Shown piece by piece: positions 20,565 to 28,742 of a stretch of 64,000 nt of DNA (position 1 is its first letter; the number at the start of each line of letters is the position of its first letter). The notes beneath the pieces are model-generated. The model was not told where the DNA came from. It was given only the letters and a program-made list of their open reading frames with translations, and did not search any database. The translations under genes and the position numbers were made by a program. The stretch is from Pedobacter antarcticus (lineage in GTDB: Bacteria; Bacteroidota; Bacteroidia; Sphingobacteriales; Sphingobacteriaceae). Where the stretch lies: the NCBI RefSeq assembly GCF_900112985.1, contig NZ_FONS01000001.1, positions 245,730 to 309,729 of the forward strand, in the 5' to 3' direction.

Positions 20565-20954
20565 TTATTCATCCTCATCAAAACTTCCCAACAACTCTTT
20601 TTCGATCTCCTCCATAAAAATAAGATCCTCAGCTTCAGCTAACGAACCCAGGATGTGCAGGGACTGATCTACAGATGAAAGTCTGAGTATCTCTGCAATA
20701 CAGTCAGCTACGCCGGTAACGATAAACAAACCATTAGCCTTTTTACATAGCCTGTCTGCTACAAGCAGGCAACTCAGATCCTGAGAATCATCGCATGACT
20801 TTACTTCAGACAAATCCAAAACGATATTACAATATCCATCTGCATTTAATAAAATAAATTCCGATTTAAGCCCGGGCACATTAAAATCTGTAAATTTAGT
20901 TTCATCAAGCCTGATAACAACATACTTTTCGTGTTTATCTACTGAAAATTTCAT
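20565..20954 (-). CDS. STAS-domain protein
   Basis: 129 aa. One STAS domain spans about residues 3-100, like anti-anti-sigma factors such as SpoIIAA. The loop that holds the phosphorylated Ser in SpoIIAA (DSSGL) reads DSQDL here (D56-L60), so the usual phospho-acceptor is replaced by Gln58. The C-terminus is acidic (about residues 108-129). It sits between purC (31 bases) and rnz (0 bases). Function is unknown; a partner kinase or sigma factor is not visible nearby. Confidence 0.75.
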   Translation of the reverse strand: MKFSVDKHEKYVVIRLDETKFTDFNVPGLKSEFILLNADGYCNIVLDLSEVKSCDDSQDLSCLLVADRLCKKANGLFIVTGVADCIAEILRLSSVDQSLHILGSLAEAEDLIFMEEIEKELLGSFDEDE

Positions 20955-20985
20955 AGGCTTATTTGCTTATTACCAATTTAAACAA

Positions 20986-21939
20986 TTATACTGACAAAAG
21001 TTCTTCTATACTTTGCAGAACGTTTTTCTCGATACGTTCCTGAATATCATCCTGCGTATTTTTAATGAACTCATCTCCCGTAATTTGCTCGAAAAGCTCA
21101 ATATATCTCGCGGAAATTGATTCAACTAATTCTTCATTCATTTGCGGAACAACCTGCCCGTCTTTCCCCTGAAAACCGTTTTCAATTAACCACTTACGTA
21201 CAAATTCTTTAGACAGTTGTTTTTGTGCTTCCCCTGACTCCTGACGCTCCAGATACCCTTCAGCATAAAAATAGCGACTGGAATCCGGGGTATGAATCTC
21301 ATCGATAAGATAAATCTCCTCACCTACTTTACCAAATTCATATTTAGTATCTACTAAAATCAGTCCGCGCTCAGCCGCCATTTCCGTACCTCTTTGGTAA
21401 AGGGCGTGCGTGTACTCTTCCAATTTATCGTAGTCGCTGATGGAAACGATTCCTTTAGCCAGGATTTCTTCCCTTGAGATATCTTCATCATGCCCTACCG
21501 CTGCTTTAGTAGTAGGTGTAATGATCGGTTGTGGCAATTTATCATTTTCTTTAAGGCCATCTGGCAAAGATACACCGCATACTGACCTTTTTCCAGCGCT
21601 ATATTCCCTCCAGGCATGACCTGCGAGATAACCACGAATAACCATTTCCACTTTAAAAGGCTCACAGATCCTTCCAATTGTAACCATTTCATCTGGTACT
21701 GACAGCACCCAGTTAGGTACAATATCAGCTGTAGCTTTTAAAAATTTAGCTGCAATCTGATTTAAAACCTGTCCCTTAAACGGAATAGCTTCAGGCAGGA
21801 CGACATCAAATGCAGAAATCCTATCTGTTACAACCATGGCCATTAAACGATGATCGATAGTATATACGTCCCGTACCTTACCTTTATAGAAATTATTCTG
21901 TTTTGGAAAATTGAAGTTTGTTTCTCTGATTGCTTTCAT
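20986..21939 (-). CDS. purC: phosphoribosylaminoimidazole-succinocarboxamide synthase
   Basis: 317 aa, the long (yeast ADE1-like) SAICAR synthase form. Family blocks seen: [12 protein letters not shown] near the N-terminus, [38 protein letters not shown], and LVDTKYEFG followed by [14 protein letters not shown]. It ligates aspartate to CAIR with ATP in purine synthesis. It lies 36 bases downstream of phoH in the same direction. Confidence 0.96.
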   Translation of the reverse strand: MKAIRETNFNFPKQNNFYKGKVRDVYTIDHRLMAMVVTDRISAFDVVLPEAIPFKGQVLNQIAAKFLKATADIVPNWVLSVPDEMVTIGRICEPFKVEMVIRGYLAGHAWREYSAGKRSVCGVSLPDGLKENDKLPQPIITPTTKAAVGHDEDISREEILAKGIVSISDYDKLEEYTHALYQRGTEMAAERGLILVDTKYEFGKVGEEIYLIDEIHTPDSSRYFYAEGYLERQESGEAQKQLSKEFVRKWLIENGFQGKDGQVVPQMNEELVESISARYIELFEQITGDEFIKNTQDDIQERIEKNVLQSIEELLSV

Positions 21940-21975
21940 AGTGCTGATGGAACTCCATCAATTATAGTGTAAAAA

Positions 21976-22941
21976 TTATTGTATATCTCCGTACGCTTTC
22001 AAGATGCGTCTAACCAGCTTATGGCGCAGTACATCATCGCCGTTAAGGTAGATGATCTCAATGCCGGGTATGTCGTCCAGAATCCGTAAAGCATTATGCA
22101 GACCTGACATCTGTTTTTTTGGTAAGTCAATTTGCGTCACATCACCTGTAACAATAAACTTTGCCGTTGGCCCCATCCGTGTTAAAAACATCTTAAGTTG
22201 CAAATCTGTGGAATTTTGTGCTTCATCCAAAATAACAAAGCAATTATCTAACGTTCTTCCCCGCATAAATGCGAGCGGCGCTATCTCAATAGTTCTATTC
22301 TCCAGATATAATTTAAGTTTATCTGGTGGGATCATATCATCCAATGCGTCATACAAAGGTCTCAAATAGGGATCGACCTTCTCTTTCAAGTCACCTGGTA
22401 AAAACCCCAGATTTTCTCCAGCCTCAACTGCAGGCCTGGTTAAGATAATTCTTTTGATTTCTTTATTTTTAAGAGCACGGACTGCGAGAGCAACGGCTGT
22501 GTATGTTTTTCCAGTACCTGCGGGTCCGATGGCAAATAGCACATCGTTTTTGATCAGACTGTCTACCATCTTACGCTGGTTCGCAGTTCTGGCCTTGATC
22601 ATCAGACCATTAGTTCCAAAAACAATTACCTCTCCACCATTACTAGCAGCCTTATCCACCGGTGTCTGAACCGGTCCTGAGGAATCTGGTTTTAACGATA
22701 ATAAAGTTTCTATGTCACCAGATGTCAACGTACCATACTGATCGAGATGCTGGACTAAACCAGCAAACTTCTGACTAAAAATATTCTGTTCCGCTTCATC
22801 TCCCAACACCTTGACCTCGTTACCCCTGGCAACAATTTTCAGCTTTGGAAAAGCGCGTTTGATCAACTCATAGTGCTCATTATTTGCGCCCCAGAATTGT
22901 AGTGGATCTGTTGTCTCTAATGTGAGTTTTAATTCGTTCAA
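21976..22941 (-). CDS. PhoH family ATPase
   Basis: 321 aa. A short KH-like N-terminal part is followed by the PhoH ATPase: Walker A at residues 139-146 (GPAGTGKT), Walker B FVILDEAQN and VTGDVTQIDLP. PhoH and PhoH-like proteins are NTPases linked with RNA metabolism and ribosome maturation; the precise substrate is unsettled. First gene of the phoH-purC-STAS-rnz run and divergent from the SAM-hydrolase-type gene. Confidence 0.93.
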   Translation of the reverse strand: MNELKLTLETTDPLQFWGANNEHYELIKRAFPKLKIVARGNEVKVLGDEAEQNIFSQKFAGLVQHLDQYGTLTSGDIETLLSLKPDSSGPVQTPVDKAASNGGEVIVFGTNGLMIKARTANQRKMVDSLIKNDVLFAIGPAGTGKTYTAVALAVRALKNKEIKRIILTRPAVEAGENLGFLPGDLKEKVDPYLRPLYDALDDMIPPDKLKLYLENRTIEIAPLAFMRGRTLDNCFVILDEAQNSTDLQLKMFLTRMGPTAKFIVTGDVTQIDLPKKQMSGLHNALRILDDIPGIEIIYLNGDDVLRHKLVRRILKAYGDIQ

Positions 22942-22978
22942 AATATTGTTTTTTAAGATTGAGGTGTATATTTTGATT

Positions 22979-22986
22979 TAAATTTG
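22979..22986 (+). promoter_or_regulatory. -7 element upstream of the SAM-hydrolase-type gene
   Basis: TAAATTTG fits TAnnTTTG, with ATTG at 22958-22961 as a possible -33 element (17-base spacer). The ATG at 23044 lies 57 bases downstream. Confidence 0.45.
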
Positions 22987-23043
22987 AATATTTGCAGGCG
23001 ACTTGCCGTATACGCAAGATTAAGAATAAATATTCAATTTTTA

Positions 23044-23823
23044 ATGGCGATTATCACTTTAACAACAGATTTAGGTTCCAAGGATTTCTATCAGGCTGCC
23101 CTCAAAGGCAGTATTTTGACGATCCTTCCTACTGCGACAATTGTGGATATTACCCATGAGGTTCCTTCGTTCAATATCTCTTATGCCGCATTCGTTTTAA
23201 AGAACGTTTACAACTATTTCCCAAAAGGTACTGTTCATCTGATCGGTATCGATTCAGTCTTTAGTGAAAATACCAAATACGTAGGACTTAAATATCAGGA
23301 TCACTATTTCGTGGGCGCTGACAATGGAATTTTTTCGCTTCTGTTTGATGGATCTCCTGACGAAATTGTAGAGCTCAACATAATGCAGGATCTGAAATAT
23401 CTTCACTTCCCTCTTGTAGATATTTTTGTAAAGGCTGCAATTCACCTGGCTAAAGGTGGAAAGTTAAAAGACATTGGGATACCTACAGCAAGCATTGAAG
23501 AACGGATGCTGTTGCACCCTGTTATTGAGCAGGATATAATCAGGGGAAGTGTGATCTATATCGACACATTCTGTAATGTGATAACTAATATTACGAAAGA
23601 GTTATTCACCAAAATTCAGCGCAACCGCGACTTCACCCTTTACTTCCGTAAAAGTGAAACTATAACCCAGTTAAGCTGGCACTACAACGAAGTACCTGAA
23701 GGAGAGAAACTATGTATTTTCGGAATCAGCAATCACCTGGAAATCGCTATCAATAAAGGTAAAGCCAGCGGATTACTTGGTTTACACCTGGGAGACATAG
23801 TCAGGATTCAATTTCACCCATAA
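23044..23823 (+). CDS. SAM hydroxide adenosyltransferase (DUF62 family)
   Basis: 259 aa from ATG 23044, where the family N-terminus begins (AIITLTTDLGSKDFYQAALKG); the frame opens earlier but without similarity. Members of this family hydrolyse S-adenosylmethionine to adenosine and methionine with a water-derived hydroxide; a few relatives are chlorinases or fluorinases. The D and N side chains expected early (TTDLG) and the later YIDTFCNVITNI block are present. A halogenase role is not supported by anything in the context. Confidence 0.85.
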   Translation: MAIITLTTDLGSKDFYQAALKGSILTILPTATIVDITHEVPSFNISYAAFVLKNVYNYFPKGTVHLIGIDSVFSENTKYVGLKYQDHYFVGADNGIFSLLFDGSPDEIVELNIMQDLKYLHFPLVDIFVKAAIHLAKGGKLKDIGIPTASIEERMLLHPVIEQDIIRGSVIYIDTFCNVITNITKELFTKIQRNRDFTLYFRKSETITQLSWHYNEVPEGEKLCIFGISNHLEIAINKGKASGLLGLHLGDIVRIQFHP

Positions 23824-23876
23824 AAATCAATTCCCCTTATATTTCAATAAGGCATCAAATTTGCTTAATTATAATT

Positions 23877-24419
23877 ATGAAATTTTCTATCAGAATATTA
23901 GTTCTCAGTCTGATCATATTTTCGGGATTTAAAACATATGCATTCCAAAATGACACTTCAGCTTATCAAACCCAACGTCAAAAGATTAATATGCTGCTGG
24001 CAGAACGGAGCGCAAGGTTTGGACAGTACGACTTAAGTTTAAGTGCCAGATCTGGAATTTTTGGCTTGCAGACTAAAAATGACTTAAAGAATTCCAATGA
24101 AATACTTAGGAGTATCATACTGAATGACAACAATATATTCAGGGAACTTAAAGTATTAATGAACTATAAAGACCAAGAGGTTTCCCAGGTACAATCCAAT
24201 GAAGCCAATAGCCGTAAAAGGATTGAAGCTTATATGCAAACTATAAAAAAACTGCAGGATGAAAATGAAACTTTAAGACATAATGTAGACGAAACAGATA
24301 AAAAAACAGGAACCTTTACACTTATCAATATAGTATTAGGAGCATTATTTCTGGCTGCGCTGATCTATATATTCGCCTTGCATAAAAAAATCAATACAAT
24401 TAATAACCTTAAAACATAA
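23877..24419 (+). CDS. exported coiled-coil protein with C-terminal membrane helix
   Basis: 180 aa. The N-terminus is a signal peptide (residues 1-22, cut near TYAFQN). The centre, about residues 40-145, is a charged heptad-like helix rich in Lys, Glu and Asn, ending in KLQDENETLRHNVDE. Residues 152-170 form a membrane helix (INIVLGALFLAALIYIFAL), leaving a short basic tail. This places the coil in the periplasm anchored at the inner membrane. No family is recognised. Followed 3 bases later by a small conserved-type gene. Confidence 0.7.
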   Translation: MKFSIRILVLSLIIFSGFKTYAFQNDTSAYQTQRQKINMLLAERSARFGQYDLSLSARSGIFGLQTKNDLKNSNEILRSIILNDNNIFRELKVLMNYKDQEVSQVQSNEANSRKRIEAYMQTIKKLQDENETLRHNVDETDKKTGTFTLINIVLGALFLAALIYIFALHKKINTINNLKT

Positions 24420-24422
24420 GAG

Positions 24423-24569
24423 ATGAAAAAGTCAATATTTAAATTTCTGGTGCGGTTAAATAATTTTATACTGCCCAGCCTTTATCAGAAAGATCCTTTA
24501 AAATTATCCAATCTTGAAAAAGGGATTATTGCCTACAGATACTGGGCCCTTACAAACTCTTTGAATTAG
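24423..24569 (+). CDS. small basic protein, 48 aa
   Basis: ATG 24423 to TAG 24569, 3 bases after the coiled-coil gene. The peptide starts MKKSIFKFLVRLNNFILPSL and ends YRYWALTNSLN. It resembles a family of about 50-residue Bacteroidota proteins of pattern KKxxFKxLxxLNxxxLPS...AxxxYRxWxxxNxLD, which databases often label SsrA-binding protein by mistake; I recall this from memory and could not check it. Its last 20 bases overlap the end of the convergent DUF1015 gene. Function unknown. Confidence 0.65.
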   Translation: MKKSIFKFLVRLNNFILPSLYQKDPLKLSNLEKGIIAYRYWALTNSLN

Positions 24570-25761
24570 GGGTGTAATTAGTTAGTAGTCCTACCAGGAA
24601 TTTGGGCTCAATCCATGTAGATTTAGGGGGCATAATTAACCCCGCGTCAGCGACCATTAGCAAACGTTCTACTGTTATCGGAAATAAGGTAAATGCGATT
24701 GAATAAGGCCCGTGGTCTACACTATCCTGAATCCTGGCGGTATTTCCCGTTATCCTCCCCTGAAATGTTATTCTTGCGTCTGTCCTAGGATCCGATATGC
24801 CCAATACAGGCGCTAAGATATGTTCCTGCAAAATACTGACATCGAGATTGCCTACCAGATCATGTTTTTCATTAAAGTTCGTAAACTTCGGTATTAGTCT
24901 GTACCACATACCTTTAAGATACATTCCTATTTCATGTATTTTAGTAGGATAGACAGGCTCATTGGATACAGTTAGCTCAAATTTTTCAGATACCTTCTCT
25001 ATAATTTCAGATGCCGTTAAACCGTTCAGCCCCTTTATTAATCTGTTGAACTCATGAATTTTTATTTCTGAAGTATTCATAAGTACAGCAGAAAACTGCC
25101 CCTGCCCTTTCATAGCTGCTGCTCTATGGTGGCCATCAGCAATGTACAATACATCTAATGACGCAATTGCATTTTCAATTTCCTGAATGTCGTCCTTGTC
25201 TTCCACTGCCCATAATCTATGTTTGGATCCATCATTATACAGCAAATCTATTAAAGGCGGTGTTTTCGAATATTTATCTATTTCCTGATCTATGGCAGGC
25301 AGAGGCGGATAAGTGATTAATACCGGATTACTATCTAATCCGGTATTAATCAAATAATCGGCAAGCTGTTTTTCCCTCCGCTCCACCGTAACCTCGTGCT
25401 TACGAATTGCACCAGATAAATAATCATCCGTTTCGCATAGAGACCATATACCTTTCTGTGCCAGTCCATTATGTACACATTCATAAATATATAAAGCAGG
25501 TATATTTTGCAGTATTAGTTTCCTGGAATCAAGAAACTCTTTAATAGTTAAGTTTATTTTTCGATAAATCAATTCTGTACGCATATCTCGCCATGACGGC
25601 TCAGCCAGAGAAGGATCAATTAAATGGAGAAAAGAGTATCGGTTTTCCGTAGCAATGAGTCTGGCTTCTCCGGTACTGTAATTATCCAGGGGCCTGGTTA
25701 CAATAACAGAACATTCATGATACGATGGTATCAGTGCCCGGAAAGGCTTTATAGAAGGCAT
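24550..25761 (-). CDS. DUF1015 family protein in the serine cluster
   Basis: 403 aa. The opening SIKPFRALIPS and the motifs YIADGHHRAAA and HEFNRLIKGLNG are typical of DUF1015 (COG4198). The DGHHR-type loop recalls the nucleotide-binding loop of ParB/SerK-fold proteins, which is a comparison, not proof. It follows serC and serA in the same direction, so a role in serine or phosphoserine metabolism is likely. No serB-like phosphatase is seen in the cluster. A 13-bp inverted repeat separates it from serA. Confidence 0.8.
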   Translation of the reverse strand: MPSIKPFRALIPSYHECSVIVTRPLDNYSTGEARLIATENRYSFLHLIDPSLAEPSWRDMRTELIYRKINLTIKEFLDSRKLILQNIPALYIYECVHNGLAQKGIWSLCETDDYLSGAIRKHEVTVERREKQLADYLINTGLDSNPVLITYPPLPAIDQEIDKYSKTPPLIDLLYNDGSKHRLWAVEDKDDIQEIENAIASLDVLYIADGHHRAAAMKGQGQFSAVLMNTSEIKIHEFNRLIKGLNGLTASEIIEKVSEKFELTVSNEPVYPTKIHEIGMYLKGMWYRLIPKFTNFNEKHDLVGNLDVSILQEHILAPVLGISDPRTDARITFQGRITGNTARIQDSVDHGPYSIAFTLFPITVERLLMVADAGLIMPPKSTWIEPKFLVGLLTNYTPNSKSL

Positions 25762-25773
25762 AAATCAATCAAA

Positions 25774-25811
25774 TTTGGTTAGGGATCCAATATAATAAAT
25801 CCCTAACCAAA
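25774..25811. terminator. 13-bp inverted repeat between serA and the DUF1015 gene
   Basis: Arms at 25774-25786 and 25799-25811 (tttggttagggat and its complement) are perfect, with a 12-base loop. It may be a partial terminator or an mRNA-stabilising hairpin after serA. The T-run is poor. Confidence 0.5.
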
Positions 25812-25816
25812 CAGAC

Positions 25817-26767
25817 TTATTTTTTGAAATGTGAAATTATCAGAGAAGCTAATTCCTCTCCAATTCTTTCCTGTGCTTCATTTGTGGCTGCTCCAATATG
25901 AGGAGTTAGTGAAATTTTAGCATGTTGTAAAAGTGATGCCGACGGCGTTGGCTCATTATCAAATACATCAAGACCGGCGAAAGCTACTTTACCTGAATTC
26001 AATGCATTAACCAATTCAGTTTCGTCGATTATACCGCCTCTGGAGCAGTTAACAATACCAACACCTGGTTTCATTTTACTAAACTCAGCTTCGCCTAAAA
26101 TAGGCTTATCAGCAAATGGTGTATGTAAAGTGATGAAATCACTATTTTCAATTACTTCTTCCAGAGAAACGGTTTTCACCGGAATATCCAGACTTAGATT
26201 ACCCTGGAAATTCAGCGTAAGTGTACCTTCGAACGGATAGAGATCATAGGCAAGTACATTCATACCTAGTCCTAAAGCAACTTTTGCAGTTTCTCGTCCG
26301 ATACGTCCGAAACCGATAATACCAAGAGTCTTACCTCTCAATTCTGTTCCTTTTGCATATGCTTTCTTAAGTCCGTTGAAATTGGTTGAACCTTCTAAGG
26401 GCATTTTTCTATTTGAATCCTGCAGAAAACGAATTCCTGTGAATAAATGTGCAAATACTAATTCTGCAACTGACAAAGATGACGCTGCAGGCGTATTAAT
26501 TACCGCCAGACCTTTTTCCCTGGCATAGTCAACATCAATATTGTCCATACCAACTCCACCCCTGCCTATCAATTTAAGGTTCGGGCACTGGTCTATTAAT
26601 TCTTTTCTTACTTTGGTGGCACTTCTAACTGTAATGGCATCATATTGTTGCAACGCTTCTACCAGCTTATCCTGAGCAACTGTCTCTGTATCTACAATAA
26701 AACCAGCTTCTTCTAATAACCTTTTACCAACGGGATCAATACCGTCATTCGCAAGTATCTTAATCAT
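25817..26767 (-). CDS. serA: D-3-phosphoglycerate dehydrogenase
   Basis: 316 aa, the short form without a C-terminal ACT domain. NAD-binding motif LGIIGFGRIGRETAKVAL, catalytic Arg in NCSRGGIIDE, and catalytic His in LTPHIGAATNEA. It oxidises 3-phosphoglycerate as the first step to serine. It starts 8 bases after serC, so the two are translated from one mRNA. Other 2-hydroxyacid dehydrogenases look alike; the serC neighbour decides the call. The missing ACT domain suggests no serine feedback through that route. Confidence 0.9.
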   Translation of the reverse strand: MIKILANDGIDPVGKRLLEEAGFIVDTETVAQDKLVEALQQYDAITVRSATKVRKELIDQCPNLKLIGRGGVGMDNIDVDYAREKGLAVINTPAASSLSVAELVFAHLFTGIRFLQDSNRKMPLEGSTNFNGLKKAYAKGTELRGKTLGIIGFGRIGRETAKVALGLGMNVLAYDLYPFEGTLTLNFQGNLSLDIPVKTVSLEEVIENSDFITLHTPFADKPILGEAEFSKMKPGVGIVNCSRGGIIDETELVNALNSGKVAFAGLDVFDNEPTPSASLLQHAKISLTPHIGAATNEAQERIGEELASLIISHFKK

Positions 26768-26775
26768 CTAAATTA

Positions 26776-27843
26776 TTATTTTTGGTGTTTTTCTGCAAAA
26801 ATCTGCATGAGTTCAACTAATCTGTGTACACTGGTAATAGATAAGGCATTATATATCGAAGCTCTGAAGCCACCGACACTTCTATGACCTTTAATTCCTT
26901 CTATACCATTTTCCTCGGCCAGTTTCAGGAATTCTTTTTCCAGCTCTTTATCTTCCATTACAAAGCAAACGTTCATTCTGGAACGGTCTTCTACCGCACA
27001 AGTACCCTTGAATAATGGATTTCTGTCAATTTCGGTATAAAGCGTGCGTGCCTTTGCAATATTTTCCTTTTCAATTTCAGCAACACCGCCTTTAGATTTT
27101 AACCAGCGCAGATTAAGCATGGCCACGTAAATAGAGAATACCGGAGGCGTGTTATACATAGAGCCACCACCAATATGCTGAGTGTAGTCAAGCATTGACG
27201 GGATCTTATTAGTAGTTTTACCCAGGATCTCATCTTTTACGATAACCACAGTTGTACCGGCAGGACCGATATTTTTCTGTGCACCTGCATAAATAAGATC
27301 ATATTTTGAAACATCAATTACCCTGCTCATAATGTCAGAAGACATATCACATACGATAGGAACATTTGTTTCGGGTAAACTAAACATTTCAGTTCCATAG
27401 ATTGTATTGTTCGACGTGCAATGGAAATACGCACTGTCTTCTGGAATGCTATAATCTTTAGGGATAAAAGTATAGTTTGCATCTTTCGACGAAGCTACGA
27501 TATGAGCGTTTCCAAAGTATTTCACTTCTTTAATTGCTTTATTCGCCCAAACACCAGTGTCCAGGTAACTTGCAGTCTGTCCTTCGCTTAAAAGGTTCAT
27601 GGGAACCATAGCAAACTGGAGGCTTGCTCCACCCTGCAGAAACAGTACTGAATAGCCTTCAGGTACATTTAATAACTCTTTAACCAATTTAACAGCCTCA
27701 GTAACTACTGCTTCAAACTCAGGAGTACGATGCGAAATTTCTAAAATAGATAAGCCGTCCTTGAAATCCAACACGGCTTGTGATGCCTGTCTGAATACTT
27801 CCTGAGGTAAAATGCAGGGACCTGCTCCAAAATTATGTCTCAT
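26776..27843 (-). CDS. serC: phosphoserine aminotransferase
   Basis: 355 aa, class V aminotransferase. The N-terminal [11 protein letters not shown] and the PLP lysine K190 in [12 protein letters not shown] are characteristic; further on [12 protein letters not shown] is conserved. It converts phosphohydroxypyruvate and glutamate to phosphoserine, and also serves pyridoxine synthesis in some bacteria. First gene of the serC-serA-DUF1015 operon. Confidence 0.96.
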   Translation of the reverse strand: MRHNFGAGPCILPQEVFRQASQAVLDFKDGLSILEISHRTPEFEAVVTEAVKLVKELLNVPEGYSVLFLQGGASLQFAMVPMNLLSEGQTASYLDTGVWANKAIKEVKYFGNAHIVASSKDANYTFIPKDYSIPEDSAYFHCTSNNTIYGTEMFSLPETNVPIVCDMSSDIMSRVIDVSKYDLIYAGAQKNIGPAGTTVVIVKDEILGKTTNKIPSMLDYTQHIGGGSMYNTPPVFSIYVAMLNLRWLKSKGGVAEIEKENIAKARTLYTEIDRNPLFKGTCAVEDRSRMNVCFVMEDKELEKEFLKLAEENGIEGIKGHRSVGGFRASIYNALSITSVHRLVELMQIFAEKHQK

Positions 27844-27930
27844 TATATTTGCTTTTTGTTGATTGTAAATGTAATAGTTTTAAATAAATAAAGCCCTTGT
27901 CAAAGACAAAAACTACTCAAATAATAGAAG

Positions 27931-28605
27931 TTATATAGTATGTTGTTTTATAACATTCACATCCTTCATTGCAGTAATTGTTTTTGCTGGGGAAGCAGTC
28001 GAAAATATAGCACTTCCGGCAACTAGTACGTCCGCTCCAGCTTCCAGTAGATCAGCTGTATTCAGCAGGCTAATACCTCCGTCAACTTCAATGAGCAGAT
28101 CAGGATTCAGCTTTACAGACATTGCTTTCAGCCTGCGGATTTTATCGAGGGTATGCGGTATAAAGTGCTGTCCCCCAAAACCAGGATTCACTGACATGAT
28201 GAGTACCATATCCAGATCTCCGAGAATATCGGTAAGTAATTCTACCGGTGTATGCGGGTTTAAGGCAACGCAGGCTTTAGCACCTGCATTCTTTATCGTT
28301 TGAATAGTCTTGTGAAGGTGCGTACAGGCTTCGTAATGCACAGTAACCATATAGGCTCCTGCTTTAACAAAACGTTCTATGTACTCATCTGGATTAATGA
28401 TCATTAAATGTACATCTAATGGTTTGGTGGCATATTTCCGGATAGCCTCCATTACTGGAAAGCCAAAAGAGATATTGGGTACAAAAACGCCATCCATAAT
28501 GTCTACATGAAACCAGTCTGCATCGCTCGAATTGATGAGCTCGATATCACGTTGCAGATTAGCAAAATCCGCAGAAAGCACCGAAGGTGCGATAAGGTGT
28601 TTCAT
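27931..28605 (-). CDS. rpe: ribulose-phosphate 3-epimerase
   Basis: 224 aa from ATG 28605, where the usual N-terminus begins (KHLIAPSVLSADFANL). The frame is open for 19 more codons to an ATG at 28662, but those residues do not fit the family. TIM-barrel active-site blocks HVDIMDGVFVPNISFG, VHLMI, SVNPGFGGQ and EVDGGI are seen. It interconverts ribulose 5-phosphate and xylulose 5-phosphate. Confidence 0.95.
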   Translation of the reverse strand: MKHLIAPSVLSADFANLQRDIELINSSDADWFHVDIMDGVFVPNISFGFPVMEAIRKYATKPLDVHLMIINPDEYIERFVKAGAYMVTVHYEACTHLHKTIQTIKNAGAKACVALNPHTPVELLTDILGDLDMVLIMSVNPGFGGQHFIPHTLDKIRRLKAMSVKLNPDLLIEVDGGISLLNTADLLEAGADVLVAGSAIFSTASPAKTITAMKDVNVIKQHTI

Positions 28606-28710
28606 TTGTTCTATATTAAAATTAAGACCAGTATAACCAGGTTGGTTATTGCTATTTTCCAATAGTGGCTTAGATTGATTAAATATAGGAATTAAGTTAT
28701 TTATAAAACA

Positions 28711-28736
28711 AAAAACCCCGCGAAGGCGGGGTTTTT
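28711..28736. terminator. terminator after pnp
   Basis: Perfect 11-bp stem AAAAACCCCGC / GCGGGGTTTTT with a GAAG loop. T-runs on both strands; it ends pnp on the minus strand and separates it from rpe. Confidence 0.92.
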
Positions 28737-28742
28737 ATAAAA

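Noticed and set aside
23044-23823. Halogenase (chlorinase/fluorinase) function
   Set aside because: The family is mostly SAM hydrolases and the neighbours give no support for halogenated products.
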